Shown here: positions 36,312 through 48,262 of the stretch, piece after piece | Position numbering within the stretch: position 1 is the first letter of the stretch | How the letters are laid out: every line of letters starts with the position of its first letter | NCBI GenBank assembly: GCA_021234155.1 | Contig: JAJEKV010000100.1 | Coordinates: 2,394,116 to 2,458,115, forward strand | Length of the DNA stretch: 64,000 nucleotides | Direction of reading: 5' to 3' | DNA from: Isoetes taiwanensis | Taxonomy: Eukaryota; Streptophyta; Lycopodiopsida; Isoetales; Isoetaceae | Notes under the pieces: model-generated | What the model was told of the DNA's origin: nothing | Databases searched by the model: none | Seen by the model: the letters and a program-made list of their open reading frames with translations, nothing else | Translations under genes and position numbers: made by a program

Positions 36312-39300
36312 ATTTGATGATGAGGTTCGGTGATTGCAAGTCATTCAAGAGACACAAGAAAGGCGAGAAATGATGAATGAGGAATGGCAGCGAGTCAGTT
36401 TAAAGAACGCGGCACGAAATAAGCATGCCCATCTCACACCGTGCTCTTCTGAAGGCACACATGGAAGAATTGAGCAGAGCAGAGGCTCTCTCTTACCACC
36501 TGCGGGTCAGCATACGGAGGGAGCTGATCTAGTGTGCTCTTCTATTGGGAAGGATGAGCAGAGCGGAGGCTCTCCTTCGCCAGATATTTTACACAAAGGA
36601 AGGGTGGAACAGAGAGGAGGCTTCCCCTTACCAATTTCCAAAGCACAATGGGCAAATCTCCCATCTGATGATGCTGATGAGATGGATGTAGAACATCATC
36701 ATACGTCTTGATGAACATACTTGAGGGGAGTAGCTTCTTCCCCATGTAAAAGGAGCAGGCTATCTAATTATCTGTCTAAGTTTTCGATGTAAAGGTGGGA
36801 TGTAGAAGCTGGCTGCAATTGTGGGTCCTAATTACAATGTCTTGGTTGCTGCTTGGAAACCTTCCCTTAATGTTACTTTTACCTAATTTGGACGGTGGAC
36901 AATCAAATGGATGCATAAGGGGCAAGAGTGGGGAATTGTGAATGTTTATGAACCTAACCAACCATGTCAGCGAGGCTCTCTGTGGGCCACTTTACAGACT
37001 AAGATTATCTGGCTCAGTCATAATGTAGCATGGCTAGTATAGTTGTTGATTTTAATATGGTTGAGTTTGAAGCAGATAGGTGTGGTAGAGGAACTCAGGT
37101 TGTTCAGGGATTTGAACGTAAGCAGTGGAGGCAGCTTGTGCTGGACTGCAGAATGGTAAAGGTTGATGGAGACTAGTCTTTTATGTGGTGTAATGGCTGG
37201 ATTGGACCAGCTAGAGCTTACGCTCGACACGGTCGTGGGTATTATAATTTAATAGTTGCTGGCTTACTGGTGCGAAGGACAAATATATTGGATAGTTCCA
37301 TATCTGATCACAATCCACAACGGCTTTCGGTTACATCGCTAGTGCATAGACGAGCTACAAGAACCTATTTCAAGCTTAACACTCGATATTTGTCAGACCC
37401 TGAGTTTACTGATGGCTGCAGGCATGCCTGGTCCTCTACATTTTCTCGCCTTCGAGGTATATCTGAGGTTGTTGACGCTTTGGCAGCAGTTAAATCCTTT
37501 GCTAAGCAGTGGTGACGTAGGAACGCTCAGGCAACTAGAGGCCAACTACTAGCTTTGTATATGGAGCTTCAAATGTGTCGTTCACAAGCCCCTTCATCAG
37601 GTATTCGAGAGAAAGAGTTATTGGCAGAAATAAGAAGCATTGAGTCTATACAAGCAACTCAAGCTCGCATTAAGGACGGTTTGGATTGGTTTAAATTGGG
37701 AGATAGGTGCTCTCACTTCTTCTTTAGGGCGGCAAGGAGAAAAAGTGTGTCAAGCTCCATATCTTCGCTCCTTCTACCTAATGGCTCTGAAATTTCTAAT
37801 GTTGCACAGTTGAAGCAGTTTCCTTTTTACCATTTTTCTGCTTTCTTTTGCTGATCAGTCTCTGCCTTCCAAGAGGACATGCAGGAGGCAGTTTTGTCTA
37901 AGATCCATCCTATTATTTCCCCACAGCAGTGTGTTCAGTTGGAATCAAGTATTACTGTCGATGACTTGCATTTTGCTGTAGATTCTTTAAAGAAGAATAA
38001 GTGCCCAGGCTTGGATGGTTTTCCTGCAGAGTTTTTCCAAACTTATTGGAATTGGCTTGGTGATGATATTTTTAATGTTTTCTCTCAGTTTTGCCAGTTC
38101 AGGAGCTTGGATAAGATCATCAACACTAGTTGCATTTCCCTTATTCCTAAGTGCAAAGAGCCTAAAACTATCCCGGATTGGCGCCCTATAACTTTGCTAT
38201 CTACGGTGTACAAGATCTTTGCTAAGGCCTTGGCAAAGAAAATGAGGGATATCTTGGTAGAATCTATCTCCTTTTGGTCCACAAGTATCAAACCAAAATT
38301 TGCTGAAGGTATAGGTATGATTGACTTTCATTTACAGAGTAAAATTCACTTGGGCAATGTATTCCTTTTGGGGAATCGGCACTTAGGGCAGTTCTTCCTT
38401 GGCGTCTCTTTTATCAGCTTCGTCCATATCCAAATGCTTCCCCCTTCTTGAAGGGACTACTTGATTCTTGGGAGACAATTCGTGTGCTTTTTAAGATTAG
38501 GTAGGTTCTCTGTGTTGGTGGATTCCTCTGGATAATCACATGCCTCTGTGTGCTACTGTACATCCATTGACTCAGCGGCGTTGGAGGCTTGTTGGTATTC
38601 TCACAGTTGGTGTTTGGTATGAGGCTGGACACTTGTTGACTTGGGATGCTTTTCAAACTAAGTTTATGCTATCTCGATGGGACAGAGCTCTGTGGCAAAA
38701 GCTGGCTGACATTTTGCCAGACGCTCCTTCACAATCAGTTGATGTGCCTATTTGGACTAGTCCTCAAATCGTTAATGCACAATATCTTGTGCATTCGTTA
38801 TATCAAAAGCTGGTTGATGTTGACATTGTCCCCCCTCGGGCTGGTTGGCAGCTCCGCATTCCCCCTCCTCAGTGGAAGCGTATGTGGTCCTAGGTCTGGA
38901 ATAAATTGTTGTATCCCAAAGTTTCTACTTTATGGTGGCAACTCCTTCACAGATGTCTGCGGGTTAATGTGCTGGTTCATAAGTTTTGTCCCCGCATTTC
39001 AGAACTCTGCCCATTGTGTAAGCGGCAAGCTGAGACTTTCTATGTGACCAAGTTCAGCCAGTTCCACTTGGAATAGCTTGCGGCAACAGGCTTTCCACTT
39101 AGCTTCAGACTGGTTGTTGTGGTCTGTTTGGAAAAGAAGGCAGTTGTGTATCTTCAAAGGCTTATCAATTAGTGTCAACCAGCTTCTTCGCGAGGCGCAA
39201 GACAGATTGGTGAAGGCATACTTATGTTCTCAGCTTGCTCCTGAGAAAAAATGTTTGATTTTTGAGGAATATTTGGGTATCTTATTTTATGCATAGACAG

Positions 39301-39420
39301 GTGGCTGCACTCAGTGGATTATCTTTGTCCACTGAGATTTTATTCCTGTCTCTGCATATATATATGTACTTCTGGAATATTGAATAAAAGTTTGTCGTTC
39401 TTCAAAAAAAAAAAAAAAAA
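36312..39420 (+). mobile_element. 5'-truncated L1-type LINE
   Basis: A ~3.1-kb insert ends in an A-run (39404-39420). The target duplication ATCCGATCTTTAC lies at 36299-36311 and 39421-39433. It starts inside ORF1 (EEWQRVSLKNAARNK), followed by endonuclease remnants (NVYEPNQPCQRGSLWATL and DFNMVEFEADRCGRG), reverse transcriptase, and a C-terminal zinc-finger region. It has several frame breaks and an internal loss within the reverse transcriptase. It sits in an exon of the minus-strand gene described above. Confidence 0.88.
37183..39050 (+). pseudogene. LINE ORF2 remnant: reverse transcriptase and zf-RVT
   Basis: The endonuclease end (MWCNGWIGPARAYAR, SSISDHNPQRLSV) leads to the linker GLDWFKLGDRCSHFFFRAAR and reverse-transcriptase fingers KKNKCPGLDGFPAEFFQTYW and IPDWRPITLLSTVYKIFAK. 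The palm with the YADD box is absent; the frame leaves the family at about 38290. Downstream, WNKLLYPKVSTLWWQLLHR and ISELCPLCKRQAET are the zinc-finger region typical of plant L1 elements. In an intact LINE the protein nicks DNA and copies its own RNA there. About four breaks plus the internal loss make it inactive. Confidence 0.85.
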
Positions 39421-41889
39421 ATCCGATCTTTACTTTTCTGAAGATCCCTACCTCCACTAACATGACATAATAAGCAAAGAATATTTGATTCTTGTTCTCC
39501 CTTGTAGTGTTGTCAAGTTGTAGGTAGAGCACTGGTGGTAATTGCTCTTGCTCGCAGAGAATCTTGTTAAGAATTGTAATTGTGAGGTTTGGGTCATCAT
39601 GCAAGTTTGGATACGTCAAAAATACTTTGCACTTTAGACTTTCTTTGAAGACCATAGCTTCTATAAGGTGGACCTTAACAAAACATTCATCTGGCACATC
39701 TTTAGGAATATTTAAGAAATGAGGTAGAGTTGTCTTTTTTTGATCCATTCGTCCATCAATTACAACAAACATATATTGCAGTAGACGTTCGAGAGTTTTT
39801 TTTTGTGCTTGGCATCTCTCTCGGTTGCTTGTTGTTCACGATGTCTGGCAAGGTTCTGTTGCACAATATTTGTTGAAGAAATCAAGTCAAAACAATTATG
39901 TGAAATAAGTGTGAGATTAGAGAACTTGAACTTACTTCTTTTGACCTCTATCTTTGCAGTTTCTCGTTGATTCTTTAATTCTGCACATCTTGAGCAAATA
40001 GATATTCTATGTCTTCTGGGAATTTTCACAAGACCAAATTCACTTTTCCATAGTCTAGTGAAGTATGAGTAAGAGACGTGCTGTGACTAAATGCATGTCT
40101 CTTTGTATTCTTGGAAGACATCCTTTTTTGTGATGTTATCTGTCAAATGATACATGTTACTGTTAGGCATCTTTTCATATGTCTCTCTGAAGTATTTTTC
40201 CATCCAAGGCATAGCAATTAGAGCATGCATTGTGATAACTCTCCTTGGCCCACAATGATCATCAATTGCATGGTTTTTATCCAGTCTTTTATGTATTCGA
40301 GACATTCTAGTGGCCCCCAAACGGTGGACAACCATAAAGCATTTTTGGCACACTTGTTCACGGTTAATGTAATGCAAGAAGGTGTGGTAATCTGGTCTTA
40401 TATAATAAGCCAAGTAGGTATTCTAGTCAACCATTGTCATAGAACTATAATTGTTTCTAACTGCACGAAGTTTTGCCATGTTGAATCTATTAATGCAGCC
40501 CAATGAGCAGCATGTAGTTCTTAGAATTCTTCTCATTTTCTGTTTGTCTGTAAGGCTTTTTCTTCTTATAAAAGAACATGCTTTCAAGCTAAAATCTACT
40601 TTGAATTTCTTGGAACTTTGGCTGGAGAACATATAATCCCCTTGCTTTTCATTGGTGTCTTCATCTTCAGATGACAGTTCAACTCTCTCAGTGATTGCAA
40701 TATTCCTCAAATAGCCTTCTCTTTGGTGTTCATCAGCATAAGACTCTGCACCTGTTTATTATCAATTCCAAGCATGCATGTATCTACTATTATGTAAAGA
40801 TGCATAAATAGAACACCTCCTCTGCCCTCAAAGGTGTGCTTGAAGAGGGAAAAAGACCATGTGAAGTTGTACCCAGATATATCGGAGGCACAGTGTTAAA
40901 TGTTATTGATGATCTATAAGAAATTGTAGCAGCAGTTGTTGTTGTAGCATCACGATGAGGAGTTCTTGCAAACATCTCTCTTATAGCAGACTGAAACTCT
41001 GTGAATCCGTGTGTCACAACAGTTGTGTGAAGGGGAGTAGATGCTGTAACATCATCCTCATTTGTATTGAAGTCCTGATGGGAGAAGCTGTGAAGAATCT
41101 CGCATTCTTCTGATCGTGGTGTAGTTCTTGTCTGTATACTTGAAGCAGGGGAAACTACAAATGGTGGGGGTAGCCTATTCTGAATCACCTATTGATATGG
41201 ACCCTGTGTAGTTTCGGGCGATACAAGAGAAGGTGGTGGAAACTTATTATGTAAGGGTGGTGATGGAATGAATGGAGGAGGCAACCTATTTTTAACTGGG
41301 CTTGATGACAGTTCGAAAGAGCATGACAGTTTGTTATTTGCTGGACTGGGAGTGTCATCGAGAAGCAAGAGGGATGTTATTGAGGTTAGAGTCGGAGAAG
41401 CTTGAACATCCGCATTTTGTTCTGCAGCTCCATCCGATTCAGAGGAACTAGAGACAACAACGGGGGTGGAAAATTGTTCATATTGCGTTTAAACATCTTC
41501 AACAACTGCAAAGAGCAAGGAAACGTAAGAAACAGTCGAGAAAAAATTAGAGTCAGTTGGACATTTGCTATTCGAGAATACACAGCATTCAAAAAGAAGT
41601 ATGTGGAAATAAAAGAGGCAGAAGGAAACAAAAAGCTATTCCAGAATAGACAGCAAAAGTCAATATGCAGAAGCTATATTCCACTTTACATAGAATTGGT
41701 GAAGGGACTATGTGCAACCTTTAAAAGAAAATTTTAGCGCCTCACTTCTGTATTCCGTTCGAGCAGCTCGAGTCGCCAGTGCCAACGCCTTCGAATATAT
41801 TAATATAAAGCTATATTCCGTATTGCATAGACAAAATCAGTCTGAAAAGTACATTGTACGTTCTTTTTAGCTTTCGTACTAACAGAAAC

Positions 41890-42115
41890 CTATTCCCGAA
41901 TACACTTCTCCCACTCTAGAGTGGCGAAAGTGTATTCCGGAATACACTTTTGTTTTTTAAAAAGGTGAAAGTGTATACCAGAATACACTTTTTGTTTTTA
42001 AAAAAGTGAAAGTGTATTCCGTAATACACTTTTGTTTTTTAAAAAGGTGAAAGTGTATTCCGGAATACACTTTTGTTTTTTAAAAAGGTGAAAATCTATT
42101 CCGTATTTTTTGTTT
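41890..42115. repeat. 41-bp tandem array of 22-bp palindromes
   Basis: AAGTGTATTCCGGAATACACTT, a perfect palindrome, or a one- to two-base variant, starts at 41928, 41969, 42010 and 42051, exactly 41 bases apart. Degenerate half-copies lie at 41892 and 42092. The spacer is TTGTTTTTTAAAAAGGTG-like. Fixed spacing of about four helical turns would place all sites on one face of the DNA. The array lies 250-400 bp upstream of the ORF at 42364. Confidence 0.93.
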
Positions 42116-42363
42116 TTGGTTGATGTCTTGACTATCTTTTAGACAATTTGTTAGTTTTGAAGTCAACTTTTGTCTTGTTTAGGCATATTTTGAAGACAAT
42201 TTTTTAGTCTTTTAGTCAACTTTTTATCTTGTTTAGACATGCTTTCTTGACCTTTTGTATTCCGAAATAGTATTTTGTGTACGTTTTGGCTTAAATAAGA
42301 CGTGCTGATCACATTTTTTGTACAGGCAACACGTCAGCAAGAAACAACCACAGAAGACAATAA

Positions 42364-43182
42364 AAATTACTCAGAGGGCACACCCACAATGAAGGGTTGG
42401 ACGAGTCCTCTGAGCCTGCACTATATGAGAATTTTCAAACACAATGGTTTTTTACAAGGGCCACAGCTGACAAATACAACACCCTTATATTTCTTCATAT
42501 TTATCGAAGTCCGGGCCAAAGAAGATATGATGACAGCGAATTCGTGTGTATGGGCACGATTCAAGACATTAGTGAGATTGCAGGGCAGTCTGGACAACGA
42601 GAAAGACTGTCCTTTAAAACCTCTCAGGGTTTCATACAGGTTGATGAGTCTCATTTTAAACTTGTCAGAGTGCAGCTTGAAGTCCTTTACAAGTATGTCT
42701 CACATTACATTAACAAGAGGAAGCTAAGCTGGGTCCGAAGCACACAGAGTGAGGTCTTCCAGTACAGTGAATTGAAAAAGGAAGAAGAGGAAGAAAAAAG
42801 GACCTGGAGCAGTCATTCTGGAGAAGAAATTGATGAAAAAAGCTCAGAAGAGTTGAAAGAGCAGCAAGCACTACCTCCAAAAAAACAGAGATTGACAATT
42901 GCTGCTAAAGAACCGAAAAAAAGGAAGGAAGGAAGGAAGGAAGTATATTTTAACGTCCACGGAGGCCAATTAGCCTATGAGACGGTTTTACAATATAGCA
43001 GAAAGTTCCCAAACACAAAAGAAAACCACAGAAACCCTGTACAATGTCTCTACCACTGGGATGAAAAAACCCCCCATGTGGGAGGAAAAACCCTTGTAGT
43101 AGGCGTTGAGAGGCCCTATTTGGGCGCTCAAATTCCCTGTGCTGTGAGAGACTCCCTGATGGTGGAGACTTGCAGAATGTAG
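42364..43182 (+). CDS. ORF of ~270 residues, unknown, Lys/Glu-rich
   Basis: The frame is open from 42364, just after a likely acceptor (TTTTTTGTACAG at 42325), so it may be an exon and not start with ATG. The N-terminal half looks like a folded domain: PALYENFQTQWFF, NTLIFLHIYRSPGQRRYDD, SEFVCMGTIQDISE and RLSFKTSQGFIQVDESHFKL. It then becomes charged (ELKKEEEEEKRTW; PPKKQRLTIAAKEPKKRKEG), resembling a nuclear-localisation stretch, and ends near the 3' end of the LINE on the other strand. The last ~50 residues may belong to other DNA. No family recognised; the middle could be a reader or DNA-binding module, but that is only a guess. Confidence 0.45.
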   Translation, partial: KLLRGHTHNEGLDESSEPALYENFQTQWFFTRATADKYNTLIFLHIYRSPGQRRYDDSEFVCMGTIQDISEIAGQSGQRERLSFKTSQGFIQVDESHFKLVRVQLEVLYKYVSHYINKRKLSWVRSTQSEVFQYSELKKEEEEEKRTWSSHSGEEIDEKSSEELKEQQALPPKKQRLTIAAKEPKKRKEGRKEVYFNVHGGQLAYETVLQYSRKFPNTKENHRNPVQCLYHWDEKTPHVGGKTLVVGVERPYLGAQIPCAVRDSLMVETCRM

Positions 43183-43228
43183 GACGCAAGACGTGCCACC
43201 ATTGGCGAAGCCAGCAGTTGATGAATTG

Positions 43229-46200
43229 CTATCTCAGAGCATCTGAGATCGGCATGAGCTGCTCAGATGTGTGCATGTCTTTGGGCATTCCCAGAGCATG
43301 GTGTTCATCTTCTACTATCTCGCATGTGACAAAGATCGCATAATCTCTCATGCCGGGGATTCCCCTGCCCTCCATCCGTACACCCCCCAAATTTGTCTCA
43401 ATTTTCGCCATGGTGGGACCCTGTCCTTATTGCAGCTATAGCTCTTCGTTTCTTGGTGGAGATGTGTGCCTTCAAATACTGGTGGGGGCCGTGTTCAAGC
43501 GACGGATTGACCTTTTATGTGTGGTAGTGCTCGTTTTAGGCTTTGCAAGAGTGGGCGATCCCACGAGAGGGCAGACAAAGCGCACATTCAAATGCAGCTC
43601 CTGCTCCGCGATATCCGACATATCCATAATGTGTTGATAGTCTATGGACCATCTTGCGAACCATCCCCTACAATGCTCTTGCCATACTCTCTTCAGACGT
43701 TGCGGCTCTTGTGCCAATAACAGAGCCCGGGGAGGAAGACGTTGTGCATCCATTTCGTCAACCTTATGGAAATACGCAAGGTGCTCACGCGATAGCGAAT
43801 CTTTGCGAGGGGCCAAAAGCCAGTCTCATACAGCAAAATTGGATAAGGCATCGTGTCCTTGACGCCTAGGTTGTATGTCAGGGAAAGCCTTCGCACCCTC
43901 TCTAGCTTATCCCAAGTACCCTTGCTAATTGTCTGGCCCCAAACCTCTACCCCATCTGGCCGATCTTGGTTCCACGAGTGCCACGAACGTGTGCTTTTAT
44001 GCGTGCTAATCGCGAGATCTATTCTATTCTATAAATGGCTATTCTCGCATTGCATCTGGGGCTTTCCATCCCGTCGCGCACCCTTCTTTCTACCACACGT
44101 CATCCCATAGCATGTTAGCCGAGAAATCGATTCCCGGATACTTAAAGGTCCTTACAACTTCCATCCTTTGTCCTCTCGTAATAGAAGTTCTGGGATATCA
44201 TGCTTGCAGACAGGGATTGGCAATGGCTTGGTTTTCTGCTGGTTGACTGTCATTCCTGCTATGTCACCGAATTGAGTGAGAGCATCCAAATATTCCTGCA
44301 TACTCACGGGTCGTATGGGATAATAAGCCCGGATCGCCCGCATAGAGCAACTATTTTATCAGATATGCCTCGGCAACTAGGGCCACCACCTCCATGTTCT
44401 TGCATCCAGGTCTCCAACTTGTCAATATAGAGTCCAAAAAGCATTGGAGATAACGGGCATCCCTGTTTAACACCTATGGTGCTGTTCACCCAGTGGTCTG
44501 ACGTAGGCAAAGTGGCATATATTCGGGTGCGTGCAGTAGGTAGATGGCATCCCGCAAATCTCGTGGGACATGAAGCTCCTACAAAGCGTTGCCACAAATG
44601 TGGTCCGAGGGACCGTATCATATCTTGCCTTAAAATCCACGAAACAGCAATACATGTCACGTCGTGCATTGCGGCTAGCTTCCATAAGGATTATGCTGAG
44701 AGTAAAAATATGATCACTCATGGAGTGGGCGGTGAAACCTTTGCCGAAGGCCGCACGCCTCGGTTTCCTCTTCCCATTGTGTTAACCTCTTCTCCAGCAC
44801 ATCTGCTAGAAGTTTTGCGAGCAACGGGCTCACCATGATCATACGGTAGTTGGTGGAGTCATCCCTGCTTCCCGTCTTATGAATAGGGGTGACCTTGCTA
44901 ACCATCCATTCCTGCGGGAGGCCCTCTCTGATGGCCTGATTGATTATCCCTGTCAAAGGCCAGAGCAAAGCTGGCCCACCCCATTTCAACAGCTCGACCT
45001 GAAGTCCCTGCAAGTCCTTCGCTTTACCATTAGCAAGATGCCTAAGACCCTGGTGGATGTCCGCCTCTGAGAGCTGTAGTGTTTCTCCTAGTTGATCTGG
45101 CACGTCAGCAATTGCTTCTGGGGGATCATACAACTCCTCCAACCGCTGTCTCCACTGGTCTACGGTAACATTTCCAGGTGGTTGATGCCTCTTATACAGC
45201 ACTCTACGCCAAAAGGCTTTTGGCTCAGTCATCAGCAGATCAAACATGCGTTGCTGATTTTCTGCAATGTAGCGATGCTTTTTGGATTTCAAGAATGCCT
45301 TATAGTCCCTAATGGCCTGTGGCCGGAGCTGTGGATCTAAGATGGTGCGTAGCTGACTCTTTAGAGCTTTACATTCTGTGTCAAAACCAGGGGTTTTGAG
45401 GGAATTGCCTGCCCCTCCCCTCTGGCGGGGAGCTTTCTTTTGCCGCAGCATTTATCAAGCGGCTACTTGGTAAAGCCTTCACTAACCATTCACACTTATC
45501 ATGCAATGTATATAGGGCATCAATCCCCTATAGCTCACGTTCAAGCTCCACCTTATATCCTGCTTGCTTCCTATAGTTCGGGTGTATCCCAAACCCCGGG
45601 GATGCCTGTCCTGTGGCCACGCCACTGAGTGCCTCCATCGAAAGTGATATAAAGTGGATAGTGGTCTGACAAAGTCTCTTCATCTCTTGTTCCTGTGTCT
45701 GTCGCGAAATCACGAATAATATCAAGTTCTGGCACTGGAGCTAGGAGATAGTCCACCACACTGGCTCCACCATCGCCCGGCCGCTTCGCCACGCAGTGAA
45801 GCCCCCTCGATGCGACCACCTAGCATACCATTGCGGATCACTATGTCAAAGATCCGACATAGCTGGACCAACTCTCTTCCAAAGGCTCTGAGATCCGTAT
45901 CACGGGGCGTCTTTGCATGCTGGGATGCCTCCGTTTCTAGCCAAAGTGGGTTGGAGTCAGCATTTCCCTGAAAGGTGATCGACTGCCACTGTGCCGTACG
46001 TGCATTGAAATCTTCCAATAAAAACACATGACCCTCCTGGCGATACTGCTCTATGTCATCATCTGACTCCCTATAGGGCATATGCACATCGTATCACCGC
46101 CGGATGCACCTGTAGAACTTAGAAGTTTCATCACGTTATATAACATCCTGCGATAAACGGTGGGGCGATGGTGAGGTTGCAACACTTTGATCCACGGTGT

Positions 46201-46534
46201 AGCGGTTGAGTCTATCAGCCTTGTGGAGCGAGACTGTGGATGCTATAGCATCTTTGAAGTAGCGCGCGACCCCTCCATACCCGCTCGCCATGGCGCCATT
46301 GGCGGCTGAGAAATGATGGTACCCCGGGATGTCCGACAGCTTGGGATGACCACTATATTCCCATGTCTCTTGCAAGAAGATGATGTCCATGCACGCGGCA
46401 ATTTCAGCAATGCCGTCAGCCAAGCTTCGGAAATCCCCTCTGCCCACGACACAATTGAAGACACTCTTCCTATCTTTGTCTGTAGTGATGCCCTCGGCCC
46501 CATCCCCACGGAGGCTGCGCAGGAGTTGGGCCAT
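43229..46534 (-). pseudogene. LINE ORF2 (endonuclease, reverse transcriptase)
   Basis: Upstream part: ACMDIIFLQETWEYSGHPKL, the endonuclease QE(T)W motif; VFLLEDFNARTAQWQ for the GDFN motif (GD reads ED here); and ETLSDHYPLYITF for SDH. Then a linker (RRVLYKRHQPPGNVTVDQW), LKWGGPALLWPLTGIINQAI, VTPIHKTGSRDDSTNYRMI, the damaged CCFVDFKARYDTVPR (F-D-x-x-x-A-Y-D), IGVKQGCPLSPMLFGLYIDK and MTVNQQKTKPLPI. The Y-x-D-D box itself is not readable. C-terminal part: FVTCEIVEDEHHAL. The protein would nick target DNA and prime cDNA from it. About five to eight frame breaks; inactive. Confidence 0.8.
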
Positions 46535-47301
46535 TGGCGGTCTTTGGGGCCCCCATGTCTAGCTTCTGCTGCAGTGGGTGGTGCCCGGTACTTGGTCACG
46601 GCTGCCGTGTATGATCCGCCATTCGGAAGTGGGGATCCGAGGTGCTTGGTCCCCACGTGGCGCTTACGCCCTTTGTTGGGGAGGCACAAATACCTTCATC
46701 TTGCCATTCACCGGGCATGCCGATCCCCGTCTGCTGACACATGCTAATCTTTTGCGAACTCCTCCCGCCTCTCCTTACGTTGGTAGGGTCGGATCCGTGT
46801 CTAAGTACACCGATGTCCCCTTCGGCGACTAAGCGTGACTGCGGCATCAACGTCTTCGGCGGCTTGGTCGACAGCGTGAGTTTAACTAGTCGGGGTCTCA
46901 TGCTTGGCCCTCCGAGCTGCGGTTGGGTTTCTTCTTGTCAAGTGCTGCAATTGGAGCCTTGCCAATACCGGGGCATGGAGCTTAGGCGGGAGATCTTCCC
47001 CACGTTCTTCAGGCAAGCTGCGAACGTCAATGTTCGGTCGGCGAGGCTGGCGATCCTTCTCCTCGCTGGACCCGTCTAATTCCTATGCAACCTCTACTCA
47101 CCAGGTATTGGGCATGGTGATGGTGCTGCCCTGTGGTGGTACTTATGCCTTCATCATCCGATCGCGCAGATCATACATCTCCCGGGCGAAACTTCGGCCA
47201 TCCTCTTCTCAAGGGCCGGCCGGCTGGCGCACCTCTTGACTTCCAGTACGTCTCTTTTCCAAGGTGTCCAACCTCCCCTGCATCTGAGACATTGTAGCCT
47301 C

Positions 47302-47772
47302 CTAGTCTGCCAACCGGCCGTTTAGGGCAACCAACTGTGCAACCTGCACCACTGCCTGTCTGAGCTCATTTTGCAGCTGTACCACGTCCTCTGACATTTG
47401 CCGTTGGAGCTGCTCTAGATGTTGGGTTGCCTCGCTGAGAGTGCGGGACATCGCTGTCACTTCACTTCTTAGCTGGGCGACAGTATCACGTGCTTGTCTG
47501 CGCTCAAAGTTAGCCAGGCCAAAGCGGTCATCCAGTGGCCTGATGCGCTCTTCCAGCGTCGAGATACGTTCTTTTTCTTTCGCCAACTGTTTCTTGAGAA
47601 TAGCTGTCGGCTGGGTATCTCGCTGCATCTCCAGACCTGCCAGCTTGTCCTGAATGGCGTTCAGCTTTCCCTCCAGGACATGTATTGCCTCTGTCTGTGT
47701 GATGTATTCCGAGGGGGAGGAGCCCTCGGCATTACGTGCCCGCTTCTTTAGCGCATGCAGATTTCCCTCCAT
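47302..47772 (-). pseudogene. LINE ORF1-like coiled-coil protein, 156 residues
   Basis: MEGNLHALKKRARNAEGSSP starts the frame. Almost all the rest is long amphipathic helix with heptads (LEGKLNAIQDKLAGLEMQ; LEQLQRQMSEDVVQLQNEL), so the protein should form a coiled coil. It lies just upstream of the endonuclease on the same strand, as ORF1 does in LINEs, where such proteins trimerise and bind RNA. No RRM or CCHC motif can be seen; the frame ends at a stop and later segments towards 46600 are scattered over frames. Confidence 0.6.
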
Positions 47773-48044
47773 CGTTTGTGCGGCCTACAACTCTCGAGTC
47801 CTCAGAAGTGAATTAGAAATGCACAGGAAGTGTATAGGGATTCAAAAGATTGAAAAAGAATCATAAAGAGTGCCCGCCCTTAGTGGTTGGCATGGGGGGG
47901 TTTGGGGGGGTTCAACCCTATTGGTGGGGGGCTCAATTTCGGTTGCTGCCGGAATTCTTTTGGAGTGGGAAGGAGTTGGAGGCTAGGCTATTAGATCTTT
48001 TGGTCTGTAGCTTCCCAGAGCGTGGCATCTAAACCGGCGTACTT

Positions 48045-48262
48045 GAGAAAAAAGTGATTTAGTTTTAAATCAAAAACCTTAAGTGCGCCTGTTTTGAGGT
48101 AAAAGTGATAGTTTTAAATCAAAAACCTTAAGTGCGCCTGTTTTGACCAAGGGGCTCTGACCAGGATGCTAGAGAGAGAGTGTAGGTATTGAGGGCGCTA
48201 GAGAGAGAGTGTAGGTAGTGAGGGCGCTAGAGAGAGAGTGTGAGAGCGCTGGAGAGAGAGTG
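48045..48262. repeat. Two small tandem repeats
   Basis: A ~53-bp unit with AAAACCTTAAGTGCGCCTG is present twice (48050-48150). A ~30-bp unit GCTAGAGAGAGAGTGTAGGT, with variants, follows about five times from 48170 to 48262 and runs into the start of the next ORF. Confidence 0.85.

Larger units (their letters stand above)
35690..41520 (-). pseudogene. Large-family gene (DUF7869-like), split by a LINE
   Basis: Read from 41520 downward: a Pro/Ser-rich N-terminus (PVKNRLPPPFIPSPPLH); KQKMRRILRTTCCSLGCINR; VCQKCFMVVHRLGATRMSRI; GPRRVITMHALIAMPWMEKY; NITKKDVFQEYKET; IPRRHRISICSRCAELKNQ; LPPVLYLQLDNTTRENKNQ; then, beyond the LINE at 36312-39420, QMFSRFFVHLRP near 36250 and GPRRRNEPQDNITEIAKGMM near 35860. 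This order fits a family expanded in mosses, charophytes and aquatic animals (I believe Pfam DUF7869), whose Asp/Asn/His-rich core may be enzymatic. Several stops and frame changes occur, and the HEDID stretch expected before QMFSRF is missing. The function of the family is not known to me. Confidence 0.65.
43190..47790 (-). mobile_element. Nearly full-length APE-type LINE (second family)
   Basis: On the minus strand a coiled-coil ORF1 is followed by an ORF2 with endonuclease, reverse transcriptase and a C-terminal Cys/His end. It differs from the L1 copies in this window: GVKQGCPLSPMLFGLYIDKL and a CEIVEDEHHAL end are typical of LINEs I know from green algae and early plants. GC content is higher than in the surroundings. 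Exact ends and target duplication were not found. Several frame breaks occur along ORF2. Confidence 0.82.

Noticed and set aside
39311-39420. Continuation of the minus-strand ORF into the LINE tail
   Set aside because: The residues after KVKIGF are translated poly(T) and LINE 3' end; the real gene continues beyond the LINE at 36311.
41890-42115. CRISPR array
   Set aside because: Spacers are the same repeated sequence, the units are palindromic and tandem, and the host is a plant.
42915-42945. GGAA-run as a microsatellite
   Set aside because: Only about five GGAA units inside an open frame; too short to list alone.
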